This document shows positions 40,201-53,659 of a stretch of 64,000 nucleotides of DNA, one piece after another. The stretch comes from Casuarius casuarius (lineage: Eukaryota > Chordata > Aves > Casuariiformes > Casuariidae): the NCBI GenBank assembly GCA_003342895.1, contig PTFA01000050.1, positions 3,959,585 through 4,023,584 of the forward strand, given 5' to 3'. The translations under genes and the position numbers were made by a program. Each line of letters opens with the position of its first letter. The stretch's first letter is position 1. The notes beneath the pieces were generated by a model that ran no database searches, was not told where the DNA came from, and saw nothing but the letters and a program-made list of their open reading frames with translations.

Positions 40201-41067
40201 TGTCATGCAGGCGGAGTGATTAGTCTATGTGTTACTAACAATTTAATTGGGAAAAGTGTGAGAAATCAGAAGTACTATTATACTAAATTATCCATTTCAT
40301 ATATTAAGAAGGAAATTTACTTAAAATCTTAAGATTCACAACTTATTACAACTTTTAAGAGTTCGTTAGAATCTTGTTTTTGGCTGGGTACTGAATATGG
40401 GCTTTGAAGTTCTGAATTACAAACTCTTTTAAACCATGAAAGAATTACTAACACTCCTGTCATGAAGGATCTTGCGAGCACATCAGCTCTTCTCAGAGAA
40501 ATTAATAATTAATATCAAATCCCTAAGAGAAAGTTGTTTGTAGTTTCAAATAAATTGTAGAAGAAATTAGCACAGAAATCTCTCCTGGCAAGCCTTGCAG
40601 CATTTATTAATCTCTGTGAAAATAGTGTCTAATGAGAAGGGAATCCAAACCATCCTTCCTTGCATTTAGTCATGTTTTCCTACATCTTTGGGAAGGCTGA
40701 ATTATATGGCTTGTGTCCTTGTCAGATATAGAAGGTATTAGGTTTGCTTATACAATGGTACAGAAAGCATAATGAGATGTTTAAATGAGATTTCCTAGTA
40801 CATATCAGAAGAGATGACAGCTGACAAAGCTTTTACTAAAGTTTTTCTCCCTTACCCTTCTCCTCTTTGAGATTTGTGTTCTGCCTTCCATCTTTAAAAG
40901 TTACCTACCTACAGCCATTCTTGCTTATTCTTAGTACTGCCTTCAGTCAATTGAGTATTTCCCAGTGAGTCATATAGGCATGTGTGTTGTAAAGTTTGCT
41001 CCTTAAGCATGGAGGGGAGGGGAGAAGGGGGGGGTTCAGGCCAGTATTCTTTGTTTAATAAAATGTG

Positions 41068-41274
41068 TTAGCTTGAGTCAGAATTTAGCTGTGGGAGTAT
41101 CACATTTTGGGATTGCCAAAACAAGCAAAGATGGTATATTTGGAAAGGACCTTTTATAATTGTCCTAAAAGCAAATACCCCTTCTCTGATTTTTGAAATT
41201 CTCCTTTTGAAATTTTGTTGGGGTTGCAAAACAAACCATGTAACTGGAAGAACTTTATTTTCTGTAAATGTTTC
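41068..41274 (-). CDS. Candidate minus-strand terminal exon (weak)
   Basis: A very good acceptor (TTTTCCTCTTTTGTTTCAG on the minus strand) is followed by 68 open codons and TAA. The peptide starts ETFTENKVLPVTWFVLQPQQ and includes a basic stretch (NFKRRISKIR) before a hydrophobic end (IYHLCLFWQSQ). ATTAAA on the minus strand follows a few bases after the stop. No other exon on this strand within 12 kb was found to connect to it except the first-exon-like segment at 53.6 kb, and that link is not shown. An open run this long after a good acceptor is expected a few times by chance in 64 kb. Confidence 0.17.
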   Translation of the reverse strand, partial: ETFTENKVLPVTWFVLQPQQNFKRRISKIREGVFAFRTIIKGPFQIYHLCLFWQSQNVILPQLNSDSS

Positions 41275-41744
41275 CTGAAACAAAAGAGGAAAAGGTTATA
41301 TTTTCTTCTCTGATGTAACCTTCACTTTAGCAATGTTGCAGCTGTAGGTGGGCTTTCAATCCAAGAATGTCAAGATTTCTAACATGTCTGTTGCCATCCA
41401 GGATGTTCATGAGAGAAGGTGATTTGAAATAATACTTATTTCAAAATTTGAACTGGTTACTTTGTAGCGACCTAATGGTTGTATCCATGGAAACTGGAGG
41501 GGTAATGCCAGACAGCTGCAGAGCTGTTACAATGTTCCCTTCTAAAATTTTCCTAGGTCTGTCAGTACAGAGCTTCACAGGCCATTTTCCAAACATAGTA
41601 TCTACAGGCTTGAGTATTTGAGATTTGCTGTAAGATTATGTAAAAGAAATGGTAAATCTAAAGTAATTGTGTTTCCTATCTCTCTGTAAACAGTTATTTA
41701 ACAAACTATGTTTGCACTAACAGCCTCAAGTAGTAATTCTGTAA

Positions 41745-41845
41745 CTCCATTTACAACTGGATAGAACAAAATACAAGGAGAAGTGACTTGCCTATGGTCA
41801 CAGGAAAAGTCAGTGGCAGCCCCAGAAAAAGAATTTGAGTGATGC
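41745..41845 (+). repeat. MIR-like SINE relic
   Basis: CTCCATTTACAACTGG, then GGAGAAGTGACTTGCCTATG and GTCACAGGAAAAGTCAGTGG follow the order of the MIR core and its 3' half ('...gaagtgacttgcccaaggtcacacaggaagtcagtggcagagcc'). It is diverged but collinear over about 100 bases. Confidence 0.6.
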
Positions 41846-43270
41846 CTATGGAGTTGTTTCATCCTTACTCACACGGAAGCCGATGGAAACTTTAGTGCTG
41901 ATATAGTGGAGAACAGCAACAAGCTAGTATTGAATACATTTGCAAATCCTGTATAAAGCACCCTCACTTGCTGACAAGGTGGCAGTTGATTATGTGCATG
42001 TTTTGTATTAGAACTAGCTTTAGTAGTAATGTAGTAAATCTAATGTATTGATTGTAACTTCATGCCAGTTTTGTGACGTAGTATTTTAAAATGCATTACA
42101 TATTTATCATGTATAGTCTGTAATGGACTTGCACATTAAAGGGCAGGTCTTCTACCTCAACTTTTAGGAAGGTCTGAATTCTGCAAGTACCTGGAGTATG
42201 TAGGCTCCGAGGTCCAAACTTTGTAAGACTTGTATCCGGTTTTTTTGACTCTCTTATTGGCCATTTGACTTCTGTGGATGTTTTGGATATCTAAGTATAT
42301 TGTATCTTGAAATTTTGCACTGGAAGTAATTTGTCATTGAGACAGTGCAAGGAGTTGCCTTTATCTACAAGGTTATTTTTCTGCAATCTACAATTGGTTA
42401 AAAATCTCCTGGTGAGGAGCTCTGAATGAAGCAATTTTCCTACCTTATTAGACTCCCGACTGAGATACAAATGAAATGTACCATATCTTGTTAATGAGAT
42501 GAATACAGGAATTGTTTTTCTAAAACTGCTGTAGAATTTGAAGTGCTGATTCAGGAATTTTACCAGTCCTATATGTATAGGCTATGGATAATTTCCTATA
42601 TGATAACTATACCAATCTTGAGCAACAAATGAAAGAAGACCCACGTCCTTCAATGATGTCTTCATGGGTCTTTGCATCCCTGTCTCACACTGACCCTGTT
42701 GTTAGTGAAGCCCTTCCTAGTGGTGTGAAGATCCTCTGGAAAAGCTTTTTTCAGCAGAAGGCTGGGAATGGGATTCCGGCTTTTGTTAAAAGCCTGCGGT
42801 GACATTTGCAGTATATACCTTCTGTGTCTCACCTGTGATTTATATACAGCACAACTTGCTCAGGAGCACAAGGAAAAGTGAAAGAGTTCTTGTGTTATAC
42901 TGAAGTGGTATTTTTTTCTTTCTAGAGATGGTGTACCATCTTCTGTCAGAGCATCATCAATTATTATAAAAGCATTAGCAGAGTAGTAGTGGTTCAGAAA
43001 TAAAAATAGAGATGCACTGGACATATTGTTCTCCACATGGGCTAAAAATATCTTCTGAATGAATAATGAATATTAAAAGGTTAAATTATAGTTCACATGG
43101 CATGTGTGAGCTTTGAAATAAAAATTAAAACACTTTGGCACTAGAGGAAGTGCTCTAAAATCTCTCCAACTGCTCTGATGATAATTTTATTGTGACACTT
43201 AGTATAGCCATGATTGTGGTGTGGCTTTTTGCATTCCTATTTGTTTTTTGAAATAGACAAGTGGAGAGGG

Positions 43271-43305
43271 GAGTTTCCTGCTTTGTGAGTTTCCTGCTTT
43301 GCGAG
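43271..43305. repeat. 16-bp tandem duplication
   Basis: GAGTTTCCTGCTTTGT (43271-43286) is followed directly by GAGTTTCCTGCTTTGC (43287-43302) and GAG. It looks like a recent small duplication by replication slippage. Confidence 0.95.
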
Positions 43306-46300
43306 TGTTTTTTTCCTTTTTTGTTGTTCAGCTGAATTTAAAGGCTTTATATCAAGACACCTTCTGAAACTATTATGTTCATACTATATGCCTTATATTA
43401 TGTCTCTCCAGACGCAGCCTGCTTTTGCGGTAAGCTTTGCGTAGCATTTGTCTGCATTTGCACAGACTCTGCTGAGATCTCAAATAGCATGTTCCATGGG
43501 AGTATGTAGCACAAAAACAGCAGGACACTAACATCAGGTCTGGTGGAGAAGCCTTCAAAAGATGAAAGCATGACTTGACTTGGCCTAGTAGTTGATGCTC
43601 AGAAAGAACTAACCACTGTGCTATCTTTTGCTAGCTTTAGACTCTTTTGATCGAATACCTGAGATCAGCATGTTATCCGTAGACCACTCATACACGGTGC
43701 AGCTGCCTGGCACGTGGTGACAATGATTCATTGTTCAGATCAGCTATGCCTTCCATCTCCACCCTATCCTGAGATACTATACTGCAATGCAAATGCCTAA
43801 TATGAAAGTACAGTGGTCAGTAAGTGTAAAAATGGGATCAGTGAGCCAGTCCAATGCTGATGGCATGAGATTTTGTATGTATGTAATACCACACTGTGAA
43901 GATTTGCTGGAAGAATATAGTTTAATATGGATACAGCTTTAAGGGTGTGCTAAATGAAGGCTCATTCCAGCCAGGGCGAGAACTGCTTGGGTTGTATGAC
44001 AGGGTTGCCACTAACCTGAGACATAGGCGTTTAGGTTGGGTTTGTGCCTGTCACTGTAGGGAGCCAAATGTTTTGATATCTAGCTTAAGTGTTGCATGTA
44101 AAATGGTATGATTTGGGAGCTCCAGAACTCAGGTTTTATAAAACTGAAATATTTACAGTTATCAATTTAAGGGTATGCAAAAATGCAGGGTTGGGGGGCG
44201 AGCAAATTAAATGTAAATCTAGTTTGAGGCCAGTGCAAATACATGTTTTAATCTCTTGAGATTGCTTTCAATCACCTTAGTGATTATATAGTTGTCAGTT
44301 AAGGCATAGCTGATTTTATTTCAAAACAACAACAGGAAACGTTAAAACGATTTGAAAGGAAGAAGAACCACTGTATGATAGTGAAGTTATGTAACTAATT
44401 ATTTATTTAGCCTTGCCCTCCATTTTTTCTGTCTTATGTGATATATTAACGTGTTGCATCCTTGAGCAGAGGGAGCTGTGATTTTTTGAAGCTACGATTG
44501 TCTGTTATTGAAGCTTGGTAAAGTGCATAGCAGAGCTGGATTCCAGTCTGGCAGGTCATTTAGATACTAAATAAATAATAATGCATCTAATAGACTGAAG
44601 GAGACAGCTGACATCCCAAGCCTAATTATTACCTATCCTTTGTCCATTTTTAGGTAGGTTATATTAAAATTATTAAACAGCTGCTGGTTTTTTAGGGTTT
44701 ATCCATTTCCACCTGCAAGTTGCACTGTAGTTATGGGAAGTGACATTGTCCTTTACGTGGAATGGCATGTGCCAATTTACCCTATAGCACTTGTTTTCCA
44801 GCCATCTCTTAACCTCTCTTACTCATATGCAGTAATGTACAAGGTATTTTTCTTGACAAGACATTCGAAAATAAAAGCATTTAAAAGAAATTAGAGAGTC
44901 TGCTCTGCCTTGATACTGTAGTCATGTAAATAATTCTTTTGCCTGCAATGGGATGTTTAACATGTGTGCATTATAAAACTTTTCATGAATACATGGCACA
45001 CCCATGTCTACAAAGTCCCAGACCCTTCAGGGATGTGTGGCCATCATGTGCAAGGAAGTGAGCAGCAAGTTGGCCAGTGTTAGTAGCCAGTCTCTAGTCC
45101 CTTTAGCCTTGAGACAAATGTGTTGGCTTTGCATAAAAGTCCATCTTTAAGTGATGTCAGCACTGCCTTAGTCTTGGTCATGGGCAATTGCACAGGGTTT
45201 CTGATGTATTTTGTATCGGGAATGGTCATGAAAATGATCGCCTTGAATTGCCAGCAGTAATTGGTATTAGTCTAGCTTCTGTTTGTATGAGTCGTTATAC
45301 AGATCAAGCAAAATTTCCCCCTTCTGTCAGGAAGTGATGCATACTCTATTTAATTTTTACTTTGACCAAAATCAGTTCTTACAAGCACACTATTAATCTG
45401 ATCTAAAATAATGAATACTTCAACAGTACTGGAGCCCAAGTGCTGATAAGAAAGAATTTATCTATAGCAGTCACTTCATTCTGTCACTTGAGGCTTGAAC
45501 CAAAGCTCATCTGAAGTCACGTAATTGATATGGAAGCTGGCAGAAAGGACTGGGTCTAAAAGCCTACATTATGAAAAAAACTTGATTAATTTTACGAGAG
45601 TTAATGGGCTTTCTGTCTTGGCTTTGACCAACACCATTGAAAGACAGAAAGATCAACATGACAAAATCTGCATAATAGGAGGGTTTTAGAAATTGGTTCA
45701 AAGAGAAATCAAGTCAAAAATCTTACTTGTTTTCATGTTCTGATATCTCTTGCTATCAGTTTTTTTAATGTAATTACAGTTTTCTGGAAAAGTAACTTTT
45801 GAGGCTAAGGTCTCACATTTTCTTTTAGATATTCAAATACATAATTCTCTCTCAAGAAGCTGTGCCAATCTATACTACCGAAGATTTAGTTACTCCAATA
45901 ATCTTGTGTTCATACGTGGAATGGAAAATTAAGATACAAAATATACACTGGAAGGGATTTCAGCCTCTGTAGCATGCTGGTTAAGCAGATGTCTTCCTGC
46001 TCATTAACAAGAGCCATAATAACCTACTCAAGACACTTCTGGAGGTTGTCGAGCAAAGGACTCTTGCATATTTGCTGTAAAACATCTGTGCTTTAAAGTG
46101 AGAGATTATTTATTACAGCTAGAAATGCAACTTTTTTTTTTTTAGGTGCTAAGTGTGTAGTTACTTGTCAGTTCCTTCTTGTGGGGAGAAGAAAAAATCC
46201 TGGCCATACTTCAGGTTCTCTCAAGCAGAGATCAGAAAACCACTGACTGTCAAAATGAGACTGGTTAAGTTACTATAATCTTGATGGATTCATATGAATA

Positions 46301-49300
46301 CAATAACTTTTCAGCATTGTACCTGTGGTTCATGTATAGTCTTTTGAGGCTATTTTTGATGTTGCTGCCTTGGGTGGAATAAAATCAGGCTACAGACTAC
46401 TTATAACTAAAAGCTTTAAAAGTATCCTCCGATTCTGTCAACACAGGTAAATCTTCTGTCATACAAACTGACAGGAAGCATCAGTGGGACACATCACTGA
46501 TGTTAAATTCCTCTTGGGGGCAGAGATAAAAGCATGGGCACAGACCCTAAGTAGATGAGTGCAGTTCACCATCTGTGCAGTTGCAGGTTCCTGTAATTAT
46601 CACCACCACCATTTGGCTAATCTTAGGATTTAGACACACAGTAAGTGTTAGGCCTAGTTGCTACAATAGGAGTTACAGTGGTTAGAAGTTTCTCTGGTAA
46701 CAGTTGCCCTTGAAGAAATAACAACCCAGTGAGGGAGAGATAGTTGCATCTAAAAAGTGAAAACAAAAATCAATTTCTCTCTACACAAACTGATTTAGCA
46801 TTTCTTATATATACATTCAATACATTCAATTCAGAGATTAACTATTGATTTAGTAGCAAATAATGGCAGTAAGTGTTTTAAGAATGTTACAGAGAACATA
46901 TGAGAATAAGATTAGCTATGGTTACTCTAGTTTCTCACACATGGATGAGAGTTTTCTATTTTGAGAAGTTATCAGCATTACTTGCCTGATGATGGTTTAG
47001 GTCATTTGGAGGTTTTTTGTTTGTTTTTAAGCTTGAGTGCTAATCGTATGGAAAAAACAAAAACAAGCTTTTTCCAAAGTATGGGATATGCTGGGTTGTT
47101 TAAGATCTAGTTTAGTATCTGGTGTAACCCAGGTCTCTCTTTCTAGTTCCATTTTAGTTACAGATAAGCTGCTTAGGAGGCAATGACTGTACTAGCTCTT
47201 CAGTATTTTATCTGATGCTGTTCTTCTGAACAAACGCCTCAAAAGAATTTGAGGAAATAATCACCTGCCATCAGAGGTTAATCTAGGGTGAGAACTGGAA
47301 ACAGTTTGCTGCCAAAGCTCTGGGGCTGTCTGCTGAGTGGAGTCCCTGGTCTGTTGGTAGCGGCTGTGGTAGTGAGGTGTACTTCCTTCTGACCAGACCT
47401 GGCGAGGCAGCAGCTTTTGAAAAAGCTGTGCCGTAACTTTAAGTGGGGTAGGATACGTACTTGGCTTCTTTAGCAGTCTTCAGAGATCTTTTAGGATTTT
47501 TTAGATCTACTCCAAGCATTTCTTTCCTTTTGTCTTTAGGCATGTTGGAGGAAAAATCATTCTCAAAATTGCACTGAGAATATCATAGTCTCACTATTTA
47601 TTAGAAGTGCTGTAAAACAGTGTTTGGGCTCTGAGAATATGTAGAGTGATGGGATTGAAGATTAACATCAGTGCGAGTAAAATTACATAAAACTCGTACA
47701 TAATATCCCTGTTTCTCCATTTCATAACTGTTAACACTTGTCTTGCATTAGTGTTCAGAGGCCAAACAGAATATCATATATAGCATAAAAATAAATGCTT
47801 TACAGATATGTAAATAATGACACAGTATCTCATGATCTCTCAAAGAGAATGGCAGGAATAGGATAGCTGTGGAAAATAGAAGGGGGAGTGGGGGAGAGAA
47901 TCCTAGGGTGAATGTGGTTCTTAGGCACCAAATACAATTTGGTGCAAGGTAGTGATTTTTGTAATCAGGAATCTCACTTTTTTTCAAGTGGCTTTCTGCT
48001 TTGAGTAGGAGCTTCTGCACTTTTCAAGAGCAGTATGGCAGGACTTGACAGAGCAGAGGAGAATCTGGTGATCAAGGCTGATATCAACACCAGAGCAAAG
48101 GAAAAACACTTTTTCAATTATGTAAATTATAGATAATATTTAAAGTAAGAAGGTTGTGCTTGATGTGTTGAAAATAATGCCACATTTAGTGATCTGAGAG
48201 CATCCTATACTGTGTCAGAAATGTCTTATCACAATTGAAAAAAGCATCTGTAAAACCGTTCTGCTAGTTCAAATTTTGTGTGATTTGTGCATGTATTAAT
48301 GTGTTCACTTTGTGCCTGTTGCCTTTATGCTATGCCAGGTACTATCTGTGCCACTTTATGGCAGATGGCATGTAACTTTTTTTTTGTCACACAGTCAATG
48401 TAAGGTAAACGTAAACTCTTTATGTGCTGTGGCCCATAAAACAGAAATGTGGTTGCATATTTATGCTTGACCTGTAGTAAACTTGGTGGTTAATCCAGCA
48501 GTATACAAACCTGGTATCAATGATCATGGAAGCACAAGAGAAAAGCAACAGAGAACATGAGAGGAAAGACTCTTATTCACCCCTAAAACAGGTGAAATTG
48601 GGTAGACTGAGGTCAGAAAGGAGGAAAAGTAAAGATGAGGATTTTAGTATAGAGTTTCTTCTTATTGCTGAATGAATCTGCTCTATAGACATTAAATCAA
48701 TACCTTTTTTCTATCTAGTCGAACATGTGGTTTGCTGTTGCTTTTTTACCTACCAAGTATGCAGTCTCTATGATTTGCTAGTTTCAGATGGATATCAGAG
48801 AGTGTCAAGCGCTGGAATTTGCCACTGCTATCCCCCTGCTTCTAAAAACCAGAGAAACGCCTCGTTGTGTGCTGTGTGCTAGATGTGATCCAACAGTCTG
48901 AGGGACTCCAGGAATTCAGTGTAGCCACCTGAGAGCTGATGGAGATTGCACCTCTCTAAATATCTGGGTTTTTCCTACCTTGTAATGCGTGTTATCTTTT
49001 CAGGTAACAGCATTAGTGGGGATTGGTTATTGTATGTGTTAGTGAGTTCATACTTATTCATGCAAAAGGGGTTGTGCCAAGATCCTCTTTCTTTGTATTT
49101 GTTCATTCCTCACTTAAATGCTAAATGAAGTCAGAAGACTTTTGTGCAAGCAAAAACATATCTAGGAATGACTGGATTAAATCTGTCTAAAACATCAAGA
49201 TTTGGCATTTGCACATTATTGCTGTTTTTCATAGCCAAAATTCTACCTGAGTATAGTTTGAAAATAAAGTATTTTGATCATTTTTGGTTTTAAGTATTGA

Positions 49301-51242
49301 CATTTGTTTTGCATGCCACTTACATCTTTTTTTTTTCTCTCTGCATTTTGATTCAAGGCTTCCTATCTTAAGAACACTGCCCTTCTTAAAATTAGTTAAC
49401 AAGATAAGTTGCAATTCTTATCTTACTCCTAGGGAATTTGGCAAGGCAGCAGAACACCACATTATAAATTGTATACAACTGATGTTAATAGCTGCTCATT
49501 TGATTTAAAGTGTAGTGTGCTATTCAATTGCTCTAGGGGGCTTTCTTATAATACTCAATCTTGTCCATAATTGTGATGGCTCTGCCTCTGTCTGCCTGTA
49601 GAATGAAAAATGAATTCATTAATGTAAAATACCTGTAAACTCTGAAACTACTTGGGTGAAGTTTTGCTGCAGAGCAAACTTAGATACTGGGGAACCTGAA
49701 GAAATATCAAAGCTGGCTTCTTAGAGGAACTGGGAGCATTTTTCTCACTATGACTTTAATGCCTCAAATGAAAGCCATAAAATGTAAATGATTCACTTCA
49801 GTGGCATTGGGCTCCTGTAAAAAATGTATAGTTCTCCTGGAAATTGACACTGGAAGTATTCCTGGAAATATATTGATTTTTCATGCGCAGGATGCCCATG
49901 GAATTTGAGATGTGTTTCAATAATAATGTCTAGTGCTAAGCAGAAAATTCTTTGGGCCGTTTAATGCTTTTCCGCCCTTCCATGAGAGTCATCAAAAAAA
50001 AGTAAAAGTTAAAATTAATTTTTTTTAGCCATTTGCTTCATTTATCATTGATACAGAAAGATCTAGTACTCTAAAGGAATTTTGGAGTACAAGGACAAGT
50101 ATCACTAATATTGACCTTGCCAGTGTCACTACTGAAGTACCATGATCCAAAGCAAATCTAGAGTAGAACGTTAGAGAGACTAGTGAGCATCATCAAATTA
50201 AAAAAAAAAAGTTGTAAAAATAAAATTTGAGTGCTGATTGTACATATTTTAGACTACCTATACAGTCAAATGTAAAAATGTGGCTCTACTTGTATAATGT
50301 ACTCTGTGACCTACAGATAAAAAAGTATTATGGAAGCAATTAAGTTGCAGAAAAGATGAGCACTTTGCTTGAGGAAAGTCTACGGGCCTTAGTACTTTCA
50401 CACGTCTTCTACATTTATGCCAACTATAATCTCTAATTTAATCCTTTCACCAGGTGTTTCAGGTTTTACACGGAGAGTTGAGCTAAGAGAAGTTTTCACA
50501 AATAATTGTTACGTGTTTTGAATACATCATCAACAAATAATTCTTAATTCAGCTTCTTGGATAACCATTGTGAAACTGCAATTAATGACTTCTGAACCCA
50601 AATTCAAATAAACATTTGTTTTTCAACATTAGCAGGTAAAATTTGTAGGTTTGTCTCATCCCCTTGGAACTGGTTGATTTTTAGAATTATTTTATAACAG
50701 CTGTAGTTTCATTAGTTTTGTGATCAGACCTTTGAGATGAAAATCGCTAGTTTTAATAAATCTACTTTTTATCTGTCTCTGGAATACAGAAAGGGTCAAT
50801 CATTCCTGTAGTGATTCACTGATTTCTTGCCAGTAAACCAACATTTTGTCTGCGCAGTGTAAATCTTCATTGCTGACCTTTTGCATAGCTCTCATCAGAC
50901 CAGTCAAGAAGTTTAACATTGATCTTGGATGTTGCTCTGGGAATCTGAGTAAATCCCACAGAATTTGTGTCCTGCTATCATTAATTTCAGCAGGAGCCGT
51001 AGTACTGATAGCAAAAGGAACAGGAAAAGGACTGAAGTCTTTTTATAAAATAAAAAACTCGAGTATTAAAAAAAAATAAAAAAGACAAAGGACTGTGGAG
51101 ATAAAAGGCCATTTGTTCCCAGAAGCACACTAGTCCTTTGTTGTAATGGTATTAAGATAAAAGACAGGTCCGTATTATCTTTCAAGCTCCAACATTAGAG
51201 GGCTTTTATTTTATGTTTGAGGTGTTGCTTCTACCCATTTAG

Positions 51243-51315
51243 GACTTTGTCAGCCAAAGACCTCGAGTGCAGTTCTGCCGCTGGTAATAGTGGCGGCAGC
51301 AGAAGTGATGATGAG
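51243..51315 (+). CDS. Internal coding exon of a plus-strand gene (unidentified)
   Basis: The exon follows TTGCTTCTACCCATTTAG and ends at GATGATGAG|GTGAGAG, both good splice sites. Its 73 bases read G, then 24 codons, starting TLSAKDLECSS and ending SGGSRSDDE; one other frame hits a stop. The segment is GC-richer than its surroundings and holds three CpGs (CTCGAG, GCCGCT, GGCGGC) in a CpG-poor background, which suggests constraint. It is hydrophilic, Ser/Gly/acidic, like a disordered linker. It leaves at phase 0, exactly what the next candidate exon at 62930 needs. Possible upstream partners by phase are the CpG-island frame ending 16112 and the segment at 31356-31445. I cannot name the protein. 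Confidence 0.5.
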
Positions 51316-51454
51316 GTGAGAGTGTTCGCCAATATCTTTACCATGATCTCTTGTAGATGTGCTCTGAGATAGCAAGGAGGCCAGGAGGCAGTTTTTTAAA
51401 TGGATTTTCTGTGCCTGCTACTTGCAGGGATTACAGCAGTTACACTCACCGCAT

Positions 51455-51600
51455 GGCATCGTGGTTTTCTTGTGCAGCTTTGCCTGACTGTCTCTATCCG
51501 TCTGTTGTCTCTTGTTTTGTGCTTGGATCTTACTAGCTCCTTGAGGAGGGGAAGGGAAGGGAGCAGTCTGTATAGTGCCAGACACGGCAAAATGCGTTCT
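51455..51600 (+). repeat. Possible ancient L2/CR1-like 3' tail
   Basis: TTGTGCTTGGATCTTACTAG, then CTCCTTGAGGAGGGG and later CTGTATAGTGCCAGACACGG resemble the widespread amniote repeat phrase 'ttagactgtaagctccttgagggcagggactgtct...cagtgcctggcacag'. It lies 140 bases after the 51.24-kb exon. The assignment is from memory of the motif only. Confidence 0.35.
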
Positions 51601-53607
51601 TTTTCTAAGGCTTCTATAGATAATAATAATGAAGAGTTAGCAGAAGTTTGTTAATGATGCTTTTCCATCAAAATTCCCAGGTCAAAAGAATAAAATAAAT
51701 ACTCCTGATGAATACAGGCAGATGGAATTTCACAGCTAAGAGCTTGTTGAATTGCTTATTTTTGATGCTGTGTTGTTCCATGAAAATAAAATACAGGGTA
51801 AAATAACCCAAAGTAAGACTAAACCATTTCAAGTACTCATTCATTTGACTCTGATTTAAACCTCAGAGGTTCTTAGTACTGAAAGTACTGAAACTGCTTT
51901 TCGTTCAATGGGGAAAGACATGTTAACTTCTTAACAGAGAAGAAAATTTTGGCTCTAGTTAGCTAGGTATCCAGCAATCTGGAGGCATTGCATGAAGACC
52001 TTGTGGACCCTAAATGCTTCCTTTTTTCTGCATCGTTGAAGGACAGTTTTGCTGCTTCTTCTTGTATACTTTTATGTCCTAGCAACAAATTTAGATACAT
52101 TTAAAAGTATATGAGATTGTTAATGTTTTCCTTCTATTTTGTTTTTATGTTATATGTTACAGAATAGAAGTATGTAAAAGCTGTAGCTAAAAAGATTTTG
52201 CTAAAACCTCTGAGCATGTCGTTACCGTTTTCTTTACAAATTTTGCAGCACAATTTGTCTTCAGGAAATGCTAAGTTCAGCCATGTCGCATATCTAACTA
52301 AACATGTGCTGTCTTTCACCAGGACACACAAAACTGTGGGGTTTGCTTTCTTACAAGTCAGCTTAGTCACCTCCTATGGGAGACTGAAGTGCAGCTAGAT
52401 GACTTGTATACAAACAATATCAGTAATGTCAGGTTCTGTTGGTATGGCTAATTGACAACCCTGTTGTCAAGATCACTTACTGATATACTTCCATAAGCAG
52501 ACCAGGAGCTTGAGATGCTTGTATCCAGCTTAGACAACCCAGTTAAAAAGACGTGGTCCCTATTTTTTCCCTTTTGCATTCAAGGTGGAATCGGACACTA
52601 TGTTTTAGCTTTGGAACGTAACCCAGAGGGGACGCACATGCATTGTCTGAGTTTCATCACTTCTCAGTCATGTGGTAGAAAGTGAGGGATGTTTTTTTAT
52701 CAATATTTTTCATGGAAGTTGCTTTTTAGCAGGTTATAAGTTCCTACCAGGTTGGAGTAATATACAGGTTTTAGGCCTGTTGTTTTGTGCAGATGTAAAA
52801 CAATCTGACCTCCTTTCTTCCTACGCTTACTTGCACCTTCTGTGTAGATTTCTTGGTGTGCTTAGGCATAGAGCCTCCAGGTATCTTTATTGTTTCGCTA
52901 GTTGGTAACTCAAATAAGAAGTGGTTCTAACATGTTTTACTGTTCTTTCTTCCTATATGTGGTGTCACCATTTTTCCTTCTGATTGACTTCTTCACTAAA
53001 ATACTAGCTATTTCATTTTGAAAGTGCCAGACTTCATGTCATTCACCCGTAGGAGTCAGGCTTAGCTGAGGTTAGTCCTTGCTGTCTGGCGCTAGCAGGA
53101 AACTTCTATTCCAAATAGCACGTCTTTAGCCTTAGAGTGTCAGTATTTATGAAATAAGAGACTAAGTGCTGTCTACAAGTATTTTTTATTTCAGATCAAG
53201 TCAAAAATTATCCTGTGTGTATGTGGGTGAAGACATGGAAGTCCCCCCCTCCCCCGGCCATGTGAAATGTGCTCTTTTAAAGAACGCTTATGTAAAGAAT
53301 TCTTACAGATATTTTTAGGAGTCTCTTTCTGGTTTGGGAGAAAATTTCACCCACCACTAATTAGATTTTTCTGTTCTTTACACCTTGAGTTTCTACATTC
53401 TTTTCTTCCAACTGTGGCTAATGCCCAAAGCGAAAAACTTCTTCAGGTGGAAAAAAATACCTGTCCATTCTCTGTAGTTCCCAACATCAGTATTGGGTAA
53501 GTAAATGAAGAAAACACAACTTCCTTATCCCACTCCCACATGCTTTAGCCCACTGTTTATGAGGGAAACAGGGCACAGCTCCCCCTTCCCTATAGGAAAC
53601 AACTCAC

Positions 53608-53659
53608 CAAACACAAACCCACAAGGAAATCCTTTATTTTCTCTCTGAAGCGCAGCCAT
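53608..53659 (-). CDS. First-exon-like segment, minus strand, in a small CpG cluster
   Basis: On the minus strand an ATG at 53659 sits in a strong start context (A at -3, G at +4). It encodes MAALQRENKGFPCGFVF plus one base up to a strong donor, G|GTGAGTTG. The sequence just upstream on this strand (53649-53830) has at least six CpGs (for example TTCGCGCAC, AAGCGGG, AAGCGAGC), which is unusual for this window. That pattern suits a minor or tissue-specific promoter with its first exon, lying inside the putative 51.3-62.9 kb intron of the plus-strand gene. It could equally be an antisense non-coding RNA or an enhancer. Confidence 0.25.

Larger units (their letters stand above)
26350..51242. other. 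Long AT-rich intronic or intergenic stretch
   Basis: About 25 kb without a convincing gene. It holds the 30.0-kb palindrome, two MIR-like relics, the 16-bp duplication and the weak candidate exons at 28.27, 31.36 and 41.07 kb listed separately. No transposon ORF, long terminal repeat, tRNA-like or rRNA-like sequence was seen. If the CpG island and the 51.24-kb exon belong to one gene, this is its first intron. Confidence 0.5.

Noticed and set aside
42584..42802. A 72-codon plus-strand frame with its own ATG (MDNFLYDNYTNLEQQ...)
   Set aside because: Protein-like composition, but no promoter, splice or poly(A) context. An ORF of this size is expected by chance in 64 kb.
45490..45560. Weak resemblance to a MIR 3' half (GAAGTCACGTAATTG...GGCAGAAAGGACTGGGTC)
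   Set aside because: Too few collinear matches to separate from chance.
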